Of a stretch of 12,691 nt of DNA, positions 6,746 to 12,691 are shown one piece after another. The notes under the pieces were generated by a model. It worked only from the letters and a program-made list of their open reading frames with translations, did not search any database and had not been told where the DNA came from. This DNA comes from Desulfovibrio sp. Dsv1 (GTDB lineage Bacteria; Desulfobacterota; Desulfovibrionia; Desulfovibrionales; Desulfovibrionaceae). The DNA lies in NCBI GenBank assembly GCA_000403945.1, contig APFI01000065.1:1-12691 (forward strand). Direction: 5' to 3'. Position numbers and translations under genes: made by a program. Every line of letters begins with the position of its first letter. Within the stretch, counting starts at the first letter, position 1.

Positions 6746-8149
6746 ATGGTTAAAGGCACCCACGTCAAATGGCTGCTTAGCCTGCTGATTCCAGCGGCAA
6801 CATACTTTCTGGTCAACAGCGCCGTACAGGCGGACCCCACGCTGAACCCCCATTTGCCGGCCTTTTTCACCATCACACTTTGGGCCATTACGGTGTGGGC
6901 CACTGACATTCTGCCGGCCGTGCCCACGGCTGCGGCCATGACGTTTCTCTACCTGCTTTTAGGAGTCGCCAAACCGCCTGTGATTTTTGGCGCATGGAGT
7001 TCTTTCCTGCCCTGGATATGCTTTGGCGCGCTCATTCTCAGCCAGGGGCTTAAAGAAACCGGCCTGACCAAGCGCTTGGCCCTTACCCTGATGCGCATTG
7101 TGGGCGCAACGCTGTTGCGCGTCATCGTTTCTCTGATGACAGTGGGCATCTTCATGGCATTTTTGCTGCCTGACATCATGTGCCGCGTCATCGTTTTCTG
7201 TGCCATTGCCCACGGCTTGGTCCTGGCGCTGGAACTTGACCCAGAGTCACGGATTTCGTCGGCCATCATCATGGCCGGCTTTTGCGCCGCCACATCGCCG
7301 GGCTATGGTTTTCTGACCGGCACGGAAATGGCCCTCATCGCCATTGACCAGATCAAGACGGTCATTGCCGTGCCCTCCTGGGCTGAGTACGCCATTGCCA
7401 ACCTGCCCTTCATTCTGCTGTACTGCGCATTTTCGGTCTTCATGTGCTACAAGATCATTCCCGGCAAAGAACATGTGCCCCACGAGGACCATCTGAACGA
7501 GGTGGTGGAGCAGCACCTCAGAGAAATGGGCCCCATGACCATGCAGGAATGGAAAATGCTTGGCCTGCTTGTGGTCGCCATCACCGGCCTTTTGACGCAG
7601 AAGTGGCATGGCTTCAATGGCTACTTTGTTTACGCGCTCGTCGCTACATGCGCCTATCTGCCTGTTCTGAACCTGGCGAAAGTCGAAAACGTGCGCAAGC
7701 TCAATGTGGGCTTCCTCGTTTTTGTGGTGGGCTGCCTTTCCATGGGGGCCGTTGCTGTCAACCTAGGCGCGGCCAAGTGGTTTGCCGCCCTGGTGGCACC
7801 CATGATTCAGGACCTCTCGCCGGCTTGGCTCTGCTTCAGCTCCTATCTGTCGGCTGTGGCCGTCAATTTTATGCTGACACCGCTGGCTGCGGTATCCTCT
7901 CTCTCGCTTCCGTGGATGGAAATTGCGCAGTCGCTCGGGCAGAACCCATTGCCCATGCTCTATTCTTTCCTCTACGGTCTTGACCAGTATATCTTCCCTT
8001 ACGAATATGCTCTGTATATGTACATATTCGGCACGGGCTGCATCACCCCCAAGCATATCTTCGCAGGTCTGGGGATGCGTATAGTATTTGTAGGCGCTGG
8101 CTTGTTGCTGATCCAGGTGCCTTATTGGAAGCTGCTCTGTCTTTTTTAG
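6746..8149 (+). CDS. SLC13/DASS-type anion permease (inner membrane)
   Basis: The chosen ATG gives 467 residues, preceded by AAGGAGAGG at good spacing. The open frame runs 95 codons further upstream, but that part is AT-rich promoter DNA. The protein is strongly hydrophobic with roughly 11-12 membrane segments (for example about 10-25, 39-56, 61-75, 123-160, 217-236, 271-284, 293-309, 320-340, 443-458). A charged central loop lies at about 238-270. The layout and C-terminus (IFGTGCITPKHIFAGLGMR) fit the divalent anion:sodium symporter / ion transporter superfamily. Known members carry sulfate, dicarboxylates or citrate. I cannot see the classical SNT signatures; the corresponding segments appear to be AATSPGYGFLTG (181-192) and AVNFMLTPLAAVSS (371-384). 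Substrate is therefore open; the neighbouring hydrolase suggests an anionic ester or its product. It is the first gene of the operon. Confidence 0.82.
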   Translation: MVKGTHVKWLLSLLIPAATYFLVNSAVQADPTLNPHLPAFFTITLWAITVWATDILPAVPTAAAMTFLYLLLGVAKPPVIFGAWSSFLPWICFGALILSQGLKETGLTKRLALTLMRIVGATLLRVIVSLMTVGIFMAFLLPDIMCRVIVFCAIAHGLVLALELDPESRISSAIIMAGFCAATSPGYGFLTGTEMALIAIDQIKTVIAVPSWAEYAIANLPFILLYCAFSVFMCYKIIPGKEHVPHEDHLNEVVEQHLREMGPMTMQEWKMLGLLVVAITGLLTQKWHGFNGYFVYALVATCAYLPVLNLAKVENVRKLNVGFLVFVVGCLSMGAVAVNLGAAKWFAALVAPMIQDLSPAWLCFSSYLSAVAVNFMLTPLAAVSSLSLPWMEIAQSLGQNPLPMLYSFLYGLDQYIFPYEYALYMYIFGTGCITPKHIFAGLGMRIVFVGAGLLLIQVPYWKLLCLF

Positions 8150-8184
8150 AAACTCACAAATTCATAAACCATAATAGGTGAACC

Positions 8185-9702
8185 ATGAGTAAAGTCAAAA
8201 ACATTATCTTCATCATGCTGGATACGTTGCAGTACAATTACCTTGGCTGCTACGGCAATGAAAAAGTGAAAACCCCAAATCTGGATCGCTTCGCGCGCAG
8301 CGGCATCCTGTTTGAAAATGCTTACAGTGAGGGCCTGCCCACCGTGCCCGTACGCCGCGCCACCCTGACCGGCCGCTATACGCTGCCCTTTGGCGGTTGG
8401 CAGCCCCTCAGCGCCGATGACACCACAATCCCCGACATCCTGTGGGGCCGTGACGTGCAGACGGCTCTGGTCTATGACACCCCGCCCATGCGCCTGCCCA
8501 AATACGGCTACTCGCGCGGTTTCGACTATGTGAAGTTCTGCCCCGGCCACGAGCTTGACCACACCACCTATAAGGATGTGCCGCTTGACCCCGGCATGCG
8601 CCCCATCGACTACACCTCTTACAGTATGGTTTACAACGAAAAGGGCGAGATAATCGACGACGCCAGTACGGCGCTGCTCGATGAGATAGACTGCTTCCTG
8701 CGCTTCCGCCAGCGCTGGCGCTCCGAGGAAGACAACTATGTGAGCGTGGTGGCCCACGAGGCTGATCGCTGGCTGCGCGATGTCCGCATTAAGGATCGGC
8801 CATTCCTGCTCTGGGTGGACTCCTTTGATCCGCACGAACCCTGGGACCCCCCGTCAGTGTGGGAAAAGAAACCCTGCCCCCATAACCCCGACTGGAAGGG
8901 CAACCCCATCATCCTTGCCCCCTGGACGCCGGTGGAAGGCCGCATCACCGATGAAGAATGCGAGCATGTGCGCGCCCTGTACGCTGAAAATATCGAGTTG
9001 GTCGATCGTCGCATCGGCATGCTGCTTGACTCCGTGCGGGAGCAGGGCCTCTGGGACGAAACCATGATTGTCATAGCCTCCGACCACGGTCAGCCCTTGG
9101 GCAAGGGGGAGCATGGGCATGGCATCATGCGCAAGTGCCGCCCGTGGCCCTATGAGGAGCTGGTGCATGTGCCCCTGATGATGCATCTCCCCGGCGTGGA
9201 AGGCGGCAAGCGCATCAAGAGCTTCGTGCAGAATGTGGACCTTGCCCCCACAATGCTGGACGCTCTGGGTCTGTACGGCGGCGAGGGGCAAGACAGCGGT
9301 TACGGTTTCCCCGTCTACGGCTGCGAAGACATGCAAGGGCACAACCTGCTGCCGCTCATCCGCGGCGAGGTGGACAAGGTGCGTGATTTCGCCATCGCCG
9401 GTTACTACGGGATGTCTTGGTCTATCATTACCGAAGACTACAGCTACATCCACTGGATACTGAAGGATGCCAGCCAGCTGGATTATACCAGCACAGGGAA
9501 TCCCGGCAAGGAAAGCATGAAAGATGAGGCCATGTGGTCATGCACTGCCGGTGCCAAACAGGAAGTGCCGGACAGCGATGAGCTTTATGACCGCCGCAAG
9601 GACCCGCATCAACTCAACAACATTATTGGCGACAACAAGGAAAAAGCCGAAGAGCTTTTGCGCATGCTGAAGCTCTACATCGGTGAGCTCAAAACTTTGT
9701 AA
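8185..9702 (+). CDS. Sulfatase-like hydrolase (alkaline phosphatase superfamily) with Thr in place of formylglycine Cys/Ser
   Basis: A 505-residue protein starting 35 bp after the permease stop behind TAGGTGA. It has the sulfatase-family layout: metal-binding IIFIMLDTLQ with Asp13 and LGCYGN (20-25), the active-site segment around 51-64, WVDSFDPHEPW (210-220) with Asp215 and His217, IVIASDHGQPLGKGEHG (295-311) with Asp300, His301 and Lys307, and the family C-terminal signature LYDRRKDPHQLNNI (467-480). The key segment reads PTVPVRRATLTGR. Aligned to C/S-x-P-x-R-x4-TGR, Thr53 sits where Cys or Ser becomes formylglycine, while Pro55, Arg57 and TGR62-64 are kept. Thr nucleophiles occur in phosphodiesterases and phosphonoacetate hydrolase of the superfamily, so the bond cleaved may be phosphate, phosphonate or another ester rather than sulfate. 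There is no signal peptide, so it should act in the cytoplasm, downstream of the permease. Confidence 0.88.
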   Translation: MSKVKNIIFIMLDTLQYNYLGCYGNEKVKTPNLDRFARSGILFENAYSEGLPTVPVRRATLTGRYTLPFGGWQPLSADDTTIPDILWGRDVQTALVYDTPPMRLPKYGYSRGFDYVKFCPGHELDHTTYKDVPLDPGMRPIDYTSYSMVYNEKGEIIDDASTALLDEIDCFLRFRQRWRSEEDNYVSVVAHEADRWLRDVRIKDRPFLLWVDSFDPHEPWDPPSVWEKKPCPHNPDWKGNPIILAPWTPVEGRITDEECEHVRALYAENIELVDRRIGMLLDSVREQGLWDETMIVIASDHGQPLGKGEHGHGIMRKCRPWPYEELVHVPLMMHLPGVEGGKRIKSFVQNVDLAPTMLDALGLYGGEGQDSGYGFPVYGCEDMQGHNLLPLIRGEVDKVRDFAIAGYYGMSWSIITEDYSYIHWILKDASQLDYTSTGNPGKESMKDEAMWSCTAGAKQEVPDSDELYDRRKDPHQLNNIIGDNKEKAEELLRMLKLYIGELKTL

Positions 9703-9719
9703 CAACGGTAAGGGAAGCT

Positions 9720-10028
9720 ATGTTTACGCAACTTGACGATACCGGCTACAAAGCCGCCATTGAAGCCTGTGAGGCAGGTGTCGCGCTTTTTTACAAGAAA
9801 CTCTGCCCGCACTGCAAAAACATGGAAAAGGTGCTGGACAAGTTCAGCGGCCTGGGCACGGGCGTCAGCCTATTTTCGCTGGATATTGAGGAAAATCCAG
9901 CCGCCGCGCAGGAGTTCAGTGCCGAGCGCGCGCCCACCATCCTGGTGGTCAAGAACGGCAAGGTGACGGGGCAGAAGGCTGGCTTGATGAACCCCAAGGA
10001 AATGCTGGCTTTCTACAAATCATGCTGA
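9720..10028 (+). CDS. Thioredoxin-like protein with CPHC active site
   Basis: A 102-residue single thioredoxin fold, 17 bp after the hydrolase stop, with GGGAAG upstream. VALFYKKLCPHCKNMEKVL (21-39) holds the redox pair Cys29/Cys32 at the usual place after a beta strand. The cis-proline region is RAPTILVVKNGKVTG (70-84, Pro72). Classic thioredoxins have WCGPC; CPHC is the DsbA-type pair, usually more oxidising, and the preceding Trp is replaced by Leu. No signal peptide is present, so it is cytoplasmic and a reductant or disulfide relay for a cytoplasmic partner is likelier than a DsbA role. The protein ends in Ser-Cys, giving an extra cysteine (Cys102), besides Cys17. The adjacent flavoprotein is its probable reductase. 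It resembles the second, atypical thioredoxin system known from Desulfovibrio vulgaris, an identification made from memory. Confidence 0.88.
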   Translation: MFTQLDDTGYKAAIEACEAGVALFYKKLCPHCKNMEKVLDKFSGLGTGVSLFSLDIEENPAAAQEFSAERAPTILVVKNGKVTGQKAGLMNPKEMLAFYKSC

Positions 10029-10029
10029 C

Positions 10030-10055
10030 GCGGGGCGGCCTTGGGGCCGCTCCGC
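10030..10055 (+). other. Strong intercistronic hairpin between thioredoxin and reductase genes
   Basis: GCGGGGCGGCC (10030-10040) pairs with GGCCGCTCCGC (10045-10055) over 11 positions, ten Watson-Crick and one G-U, around the tetraloop TTGG. It begins one base after the thioredoxin stop and ends 15 bases before the reductase ATG. No T-run follows, so it is not a terminator. It may protect the upstream message, mark a processing site, or tune translation of the reductase. Confidence 0.6.
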
Positions 10056-10070
10056 AAGAACAGGGCAACC

Positions 10071-10979
10071 ATGACAGAACACAATTACGACCTGATGATC
10101 ATAGGCGGCGGCCCGGCCGGCATGACGGCCTCCATCTATGCCGCGCGGGCCAATATCAGGGCCATAGTGCTGGAGAGCAACATCACAGGGGGACTCGTCA
10201 ACTCCACTCATATAGTGGAGAACTTCCCCACCTGGCCCAGCATACATGGCATGGAGCTGATGGAAAAAATGCGCGCCCATGTGGACAGCCTTGGCGTGCC
10301 TGTGGAAGAGGTTTGCGACATCACCCGGCTGGAGCTGGGCGAAGAAGTCAAGAAAGCCTTTACCGACGATGCCGTTTATGCCGCGCGGGCCGTCATTCTG
10401 GCCACGGGCCGCCGCCCGCTGAAGCTGAAAACACCCACGCCGGCCGAAGAGGTGCACTACTGCGCCATCTGTGACGGCGGGTCCTATGCGGGCAAGCGCG
10501 TTCTGGTGGTGGGCGGCGGCAACAGCGCCTTTGACGAAGGCCTTTACCTTTTGGGCCTTGGGGTCAGCCACATCACGCTGGTAGAGGCCACAGGCCGTTT
10601 CTACGCAGCACAGAGCACGCAAGACGCCTTTCTGGGCAGCGGCAAGGTGATGGCGCTCACCGACACTGTGGTAAAAGACCTTGTTGTACAGGACGGCCAT
10701 CTGGCCGCCGCTCTGCTTGAAGTCAACGGCCTTGAGCAAAAGATCGAGGTGGAGGGGGCTTTCGTCTTCATAGGGCAAAAGCCCAATAACGGGCTTTTTG
10801 CCGACCAAGTAGAGCTGACCGAACAGGGCTACCTGAAAAGCGGGCATGACATGTCCACCAGCCTGCCCGGCGTTTTCGGCGCGGGCGACATCAATGACAA
10901 GGCATTTCGGCAGATCACCACTGCTGTGGCTGACGGCACCATAGCCGCGCTTGCGGCGGAACGGTTCCTGCGTTCATAA
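10071..10979 (+). CDS. trxB: Thioredoxin reductase-like flavoprotein lacking the NADPH HRR motif
   Basis: With ATG 10071 the protein has 302 residues, near the usual 305-320 of low-molecular-weight thioredoxin reductases. A longer TTG-started reading from 10041 would begin inside the intercistronic hairpin. FAD site: LMIIGGGPAGMTASIYAARA (8-27) and the C-terminal GVFGAGDINDKAFRQITTA (267-285). Redox centre: YCAICDGG, Cys131/Cys134, matching CATCDG. Second nucleotide fold: VLVVGGGNSAFDEGLYL (144-160). In NADPH enzymes the next strand ends in HRRxxxR, which binds the 2'-phosphate. Here it reads LVEATGRFYA, so the arginines are gone and Glu172 replaces the His. NADPH use is therefore unlikely; NADH or another donor is inferred. 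It most likely reduces the adjacent CPHC thioredoxin. The start has only a weak ribosome site (AGGGC), so translation may depend on upstream ribosomes. Confidence 0.85.
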   Translation: MTEHNYDLMIIGGGPAGMTASIYAARANIRAIVLESNITGGLVNSTHIVENFPTWPSIHGMELMEKMRAHVDSLGVPVEEVCDITRLELGEEVKKAFTDDAVYAARAVILATGRRPLKLKTPTPAEEVHYCAICDGGSYAGKRVLVVGGGNSAFDEGLYLLGLGVSHITLVEATGRFYAAQSTQDAFLGSGKVMALTDTVVKDLVVQDGHLAAALLEVNGLEQKIEVEGAFVFIGQKPNNGLFADQVELTEQGYLKSGHDMSTSLPGVFGAGDINDKAFRQITTAVADGTIAALAAERFLRS

Positions 10980-11006
10980 TAACTTGCAATCAGCAGAGGA
11001 GGAGGG

Positions 11007-12620
11007 ATGAAAAAACTGGCAGTATTGCTTTTGGCGGCCGGCATGTTGCTGAGCGGCATCAGCGGCGCTCAGGCCATTGAATTCAAGGCCAAGGGCTTCT
11101 GGTGGATGGCGTTTGACTATGCCAGCGGCGGTGGCGCCTTCATGGGCAAGGACCGCAAGGGCAAAAATATCACGGGTTCCCGCATGCAGGCTGTTCACGC
11201 CGCTACGGACGAATTCAACGCCTCACAGCGCCTGATGTTCGGTGTGGATGCCATCGCCAGCGAATACCTGAGCGGCAGCCTGATGTTTGAAATCGGCGAC
11301 CAGTACTGGGGCCAGGCTGACCCCCGCAACGGCGGCGTGGGCGGCGGCGCTCTCGGTTCTGACGGAACCGTGGTGGAAGTGCGCCATGCCTACATTGACT
11401 GGGTGGTTCCGCAGACAGACCTCAAGCTTCGCATGGGTCTGCAACTGGTGGCCCTGCCCAGCTTCACCTTTGAAAACAATGTGTTCATTGATGACGTGGC
11501 CGCCATCACCGCCAATTACAGATTGAACGACAATGTGAGCCTCACCGGCTTCTGGATGCGCCCCTACAACGACAATTTTAATGCTGACGTCGCCAGCAAA
11601 CTGGGTATCAGCGGGCACAGCAACTACATGGACAATATGGACATGTTCGGCCTGACCCTGCCCCTGCGCTTTGAGGGCTTCCGCGTGACGCCGTGGGGCA
11701 TGGTAGCGGGCATCGGCCCCAAGGTTCTGGCCCTTCATAAGGGTAACGGCGACAAGATCGTGACAGAGCCGATCATAGTCAATGCCCAGGCTGGGCAAAG
11801 CTGGGGGCAGTTCACTTCAGGCATGCTGCCCGCCGCAGTATCCACCAATGACAGCTGCCTGGGCAACGACAATTATTCCACAGCCTTCTGGGGCGGCATT
11901 ACCGGCGAAATCACCTTCTTCGAACCGTGGCGTTTCGCCTGGGATGTGAACTACGGCAGCGTGGCCGACGACAAGAGCTATCTGAACCGTTCCGGCTGGA
12001 TGGCCAATGCTCTCTTGGAATATAAGGTCGACTGGGGCACCCCCGGCATCTACGGCTGGTATTCCAGTGGCGACGACGACAATCCCAACAATGGTTCGGA
12101 ACGCATGCCCTTTGTCTCGCAGGTCAACATCGGCGGTGACTCGCTCTCCAACTTCGGTTTCCGCTCCAGCCCCTGGGTGAACAATGAGGGCATACTCGGC
12201 GGCAATGCCGTCGGCTTGTGGGGCATCGGCGCCCGCCTCAAGAACATGAGCTTTGTGGAAAGCCTCAAGTCCACCCTGCTGGTCAACTACTTTGGCGGCA
12301 CCAACGACTCCAAGATGGCTTCCTACATCCTAGGCCGGCACGCCACCGACAAAAGCGATCGCCAAGTTTACCGCCGCTGGACTGATTTCAACTCCAATTA
12401 CGGCGTATATCTGACCGAGGCTGATACCGGCATCGAAGTCAACCTCAATAATATCTACAAGGTCTACGACAACTTCTCCATCCTGCTGGAACTGGGGTAC
12501 ATTCACCTCTGGCTGGATGAAAGCAGCACGGGCTGGGGCCGCAGCGGCAGTGCCGCTTACAACGACCTCAACTACAAGGATGCCTGGAAAGTCAGCCTGG
12601 GCTTCATGTACAATTTCTAG
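11007..12620 (+). CDS. Outer-membrane porin, Desulfovibrio homotrimeric-porin type
   Basis: A 537-residue protein behind a very strong ribosome site (GAGGAGGAGGG), 27 bp after the reductase gene. Residues 1-23 are a signal peptide: MKK, a hydrophobic core, and AQA before the predicted cut. The mature part alternates polar and aromatic residues in strand-like stretches rich in Tyr, Trp, Asn and Gly (KGFWWMAFDYASGG near the start; WRFAWDVNYGS; YGVYLTEADTGIEV). It ends in VSLGFMYNF, with the terminal Phe that outer-membrane beta-barrels use for BAM recognition. This fits the porin family common in Desulfovibrio, which forms trimeric pores. Being last in a set with a permease and a hydrolase, it is likely the outer-membrane entry path for the same solute; the strong ribosome site fits an abundant protein. 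Selectivity cannot be read from the sequence. Confidence 0.88.
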   Translation: MKKLAVLLLAAGMLLSGISGAQAIEFKAKGFWWMAFDYASGGGAFMGKDRKGKNITGSRMQAVHAATDEFNASQRLMFGVDAIASEYLSGSLMFEIGDQYWGQADPRNGGVGGGALGSDGTVVEVRHAYIDWVVPQTDLKLRMGLQLVALPSFTFENNVFIDDVAAITANYRLNDNVSLTGFWMRPYNDNFNADVASKLGISGHSNYMDNMDMFGLTLPLRFEGFRVTPWGMVAGIGPKVLALHKGNGDKIVTEPIIVNAQAGQSWGQFTSGMLPAAVSTNDSCLGNDNYSTAFWGGITGEITFFEPWRFAWDVNYGSVADDKSYLNRSGWMANALLEYKVDWGTPGIYGWYSSGDDDNPNNGSERMPFVSQVNIGGDSLSNFGFRSSPWVNNEGILGGNAVGLWGIGARLKNMSFVESLKSTLLVNYFGGTNDSKMASYILGRHATDKSDRQVYRRWTDFNSNYGVYLTEADTGIEVNLNNIYKVYDNFSILLELGYIHLWLDESSTGWGRSGSAAYNDLNYKDAWKVSLGFMYNF

Positions 12621-12636
12621 GTTCAGGATTCATTAA

Positions 12637-12656
12637 TTGTCAAAAGGTTTGTAAAA
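12637..12656. promoter_or_regulatory. Possible second operator-like site upstream of the last gene
   Basis: TTGTCAAAA-GG-TTTGTAAAA is identical at 15 of 20 positions to the near-palindrome in the regulator/permease region and shares the whole right half TTTGTAAAA with the same 2-bp spacer. The left half is degenerate. It sits 31 bp before the last ATG, within a 66-bp gap. TTGTCA (12637-12642) could also be a -35 element, but the -10 position (TACTCA) is poor. Confidence 0.3.
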
Positions 12657-12686
12657 GAGTACTCATAGTGCGCCAGGAGGTGAGCC

Positions 12687-12691
12687 ATGAG
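12687..12691 (+). CDS. Start of a further gene (cut by window edge)
   Basis: ATG at 12687 follows AGGAGGTGA, an essentially perfect Shine-Dalgarno sequence, at six-base spacing (GCC plus flanking bases). The window ends two bases into the second codon, so nothing can be said of the product. The gap to the porin stop is 66 bp with no terminator hairpin, so it may be co-transcribed. Confidence 0.6.

Noticed and set aside
10041..10070. TTG start for the reductase, ten codons upstream
   Set aside because: The start would lie in the loop of a strong hairpin with no ribosome site; ATG 10071 begins directly before the FAD motif as in the family.
12660..12665. Promoter for the last gene (TTGTCA, 17 bp, TACTCA)
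   Set aside because: The -35 is good but the -10 matches only about 2 of 6 bases, and the same bases better match the operator-like element.
1..12691. CRISPR arrays, tRNA/rRNA genes, insertion sequences, att sites
   Set aside because: No regularly spaced repeats, cloverleaf-like sequences, transposase motifs or terminal inverted repeats were seen on either strand.

Overview
The window looks like chromosomal DNA of an anaerobic, sulfate-reducing delta-proteobacterium of the Desulfovibrio/Bilophila type. The evidence is a Desulfovibrio-style outer-membrane porin, a giant oxygen-sensitive-type 2-hydroxyacyl-CoA dehydratase activase, an atypical thioredoxin/thioredoxin-reductase pair, a CprK/FNR-like Crp regulator without an FNR Fe-S cysteine cluster, and GC-rich coding with G/C-rich third positions. 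The genus assignment is inference; no rRNA or other marker gene is present.

Left part (1-5857), mostly minus strand. A short stretch at about 62-270 looks like a coding remnant on the plus strand and runs head-on into the 3' end of a 1403-residue protein (273-4484). That protein carries two ASKHA activase domains, a cysteine-rich DUF2229-type region and a dehydratase-D-like C-terminus. After about 370 bp with no convincing gene comes a SAM-dependent methyltransferase (4852-5619, GTG start), with a well-formed sigma70-type promoter just upstream. A clean intrinsic terminator (5728-5751) separates it from the next minus-strand gene, a Crp/Fnr-family regulator (5858-6535).

Right part (6536-12691), all plus strand. 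The regulator is divergent from a tightly spaced gene set: SLC13/DASS-type anion permease, sulfatase-like hydrolase, thioredoxin-like protein, thioredoxin-reductase-like flavoprotein, outer-membrane porin, and the start of one further gene at the window edge. Gaps are 17-66 bp and no terminator is visible, so this reads as one operon. The divergent intergenic region holds a 20-bp near-palindrome that is a good candidate operator. A related 20-mer (15/20 identical) sits just before the last gene start.

Working model (inference): the porin admits an anionic solute across the outer membrane, the permease moves it into the cytoplasm, the leaderless hydrolase cleaves an ester-like bond, and the dedicated Trx/TrxR pair supplies or removes electrons for that hydrolase, its product or an unseen partner. 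The Crp-like protein would sense the solute or product. What makes it unusual is that several enzymes lack the residue that defines their textbook activity. The 'sulfatase' has Thr where formylglycine sulfatases have Cys/Ser, the 'TrxR' lacks the NADPH-binding HRR motif, the thioredoxin has a DsbA-like CPHC site plus a C-terminal Cys, and the permease lacks recognisable SNT motifs. Together they may form an undescribed anion-uptake and redox-coupled hydrolysis module.
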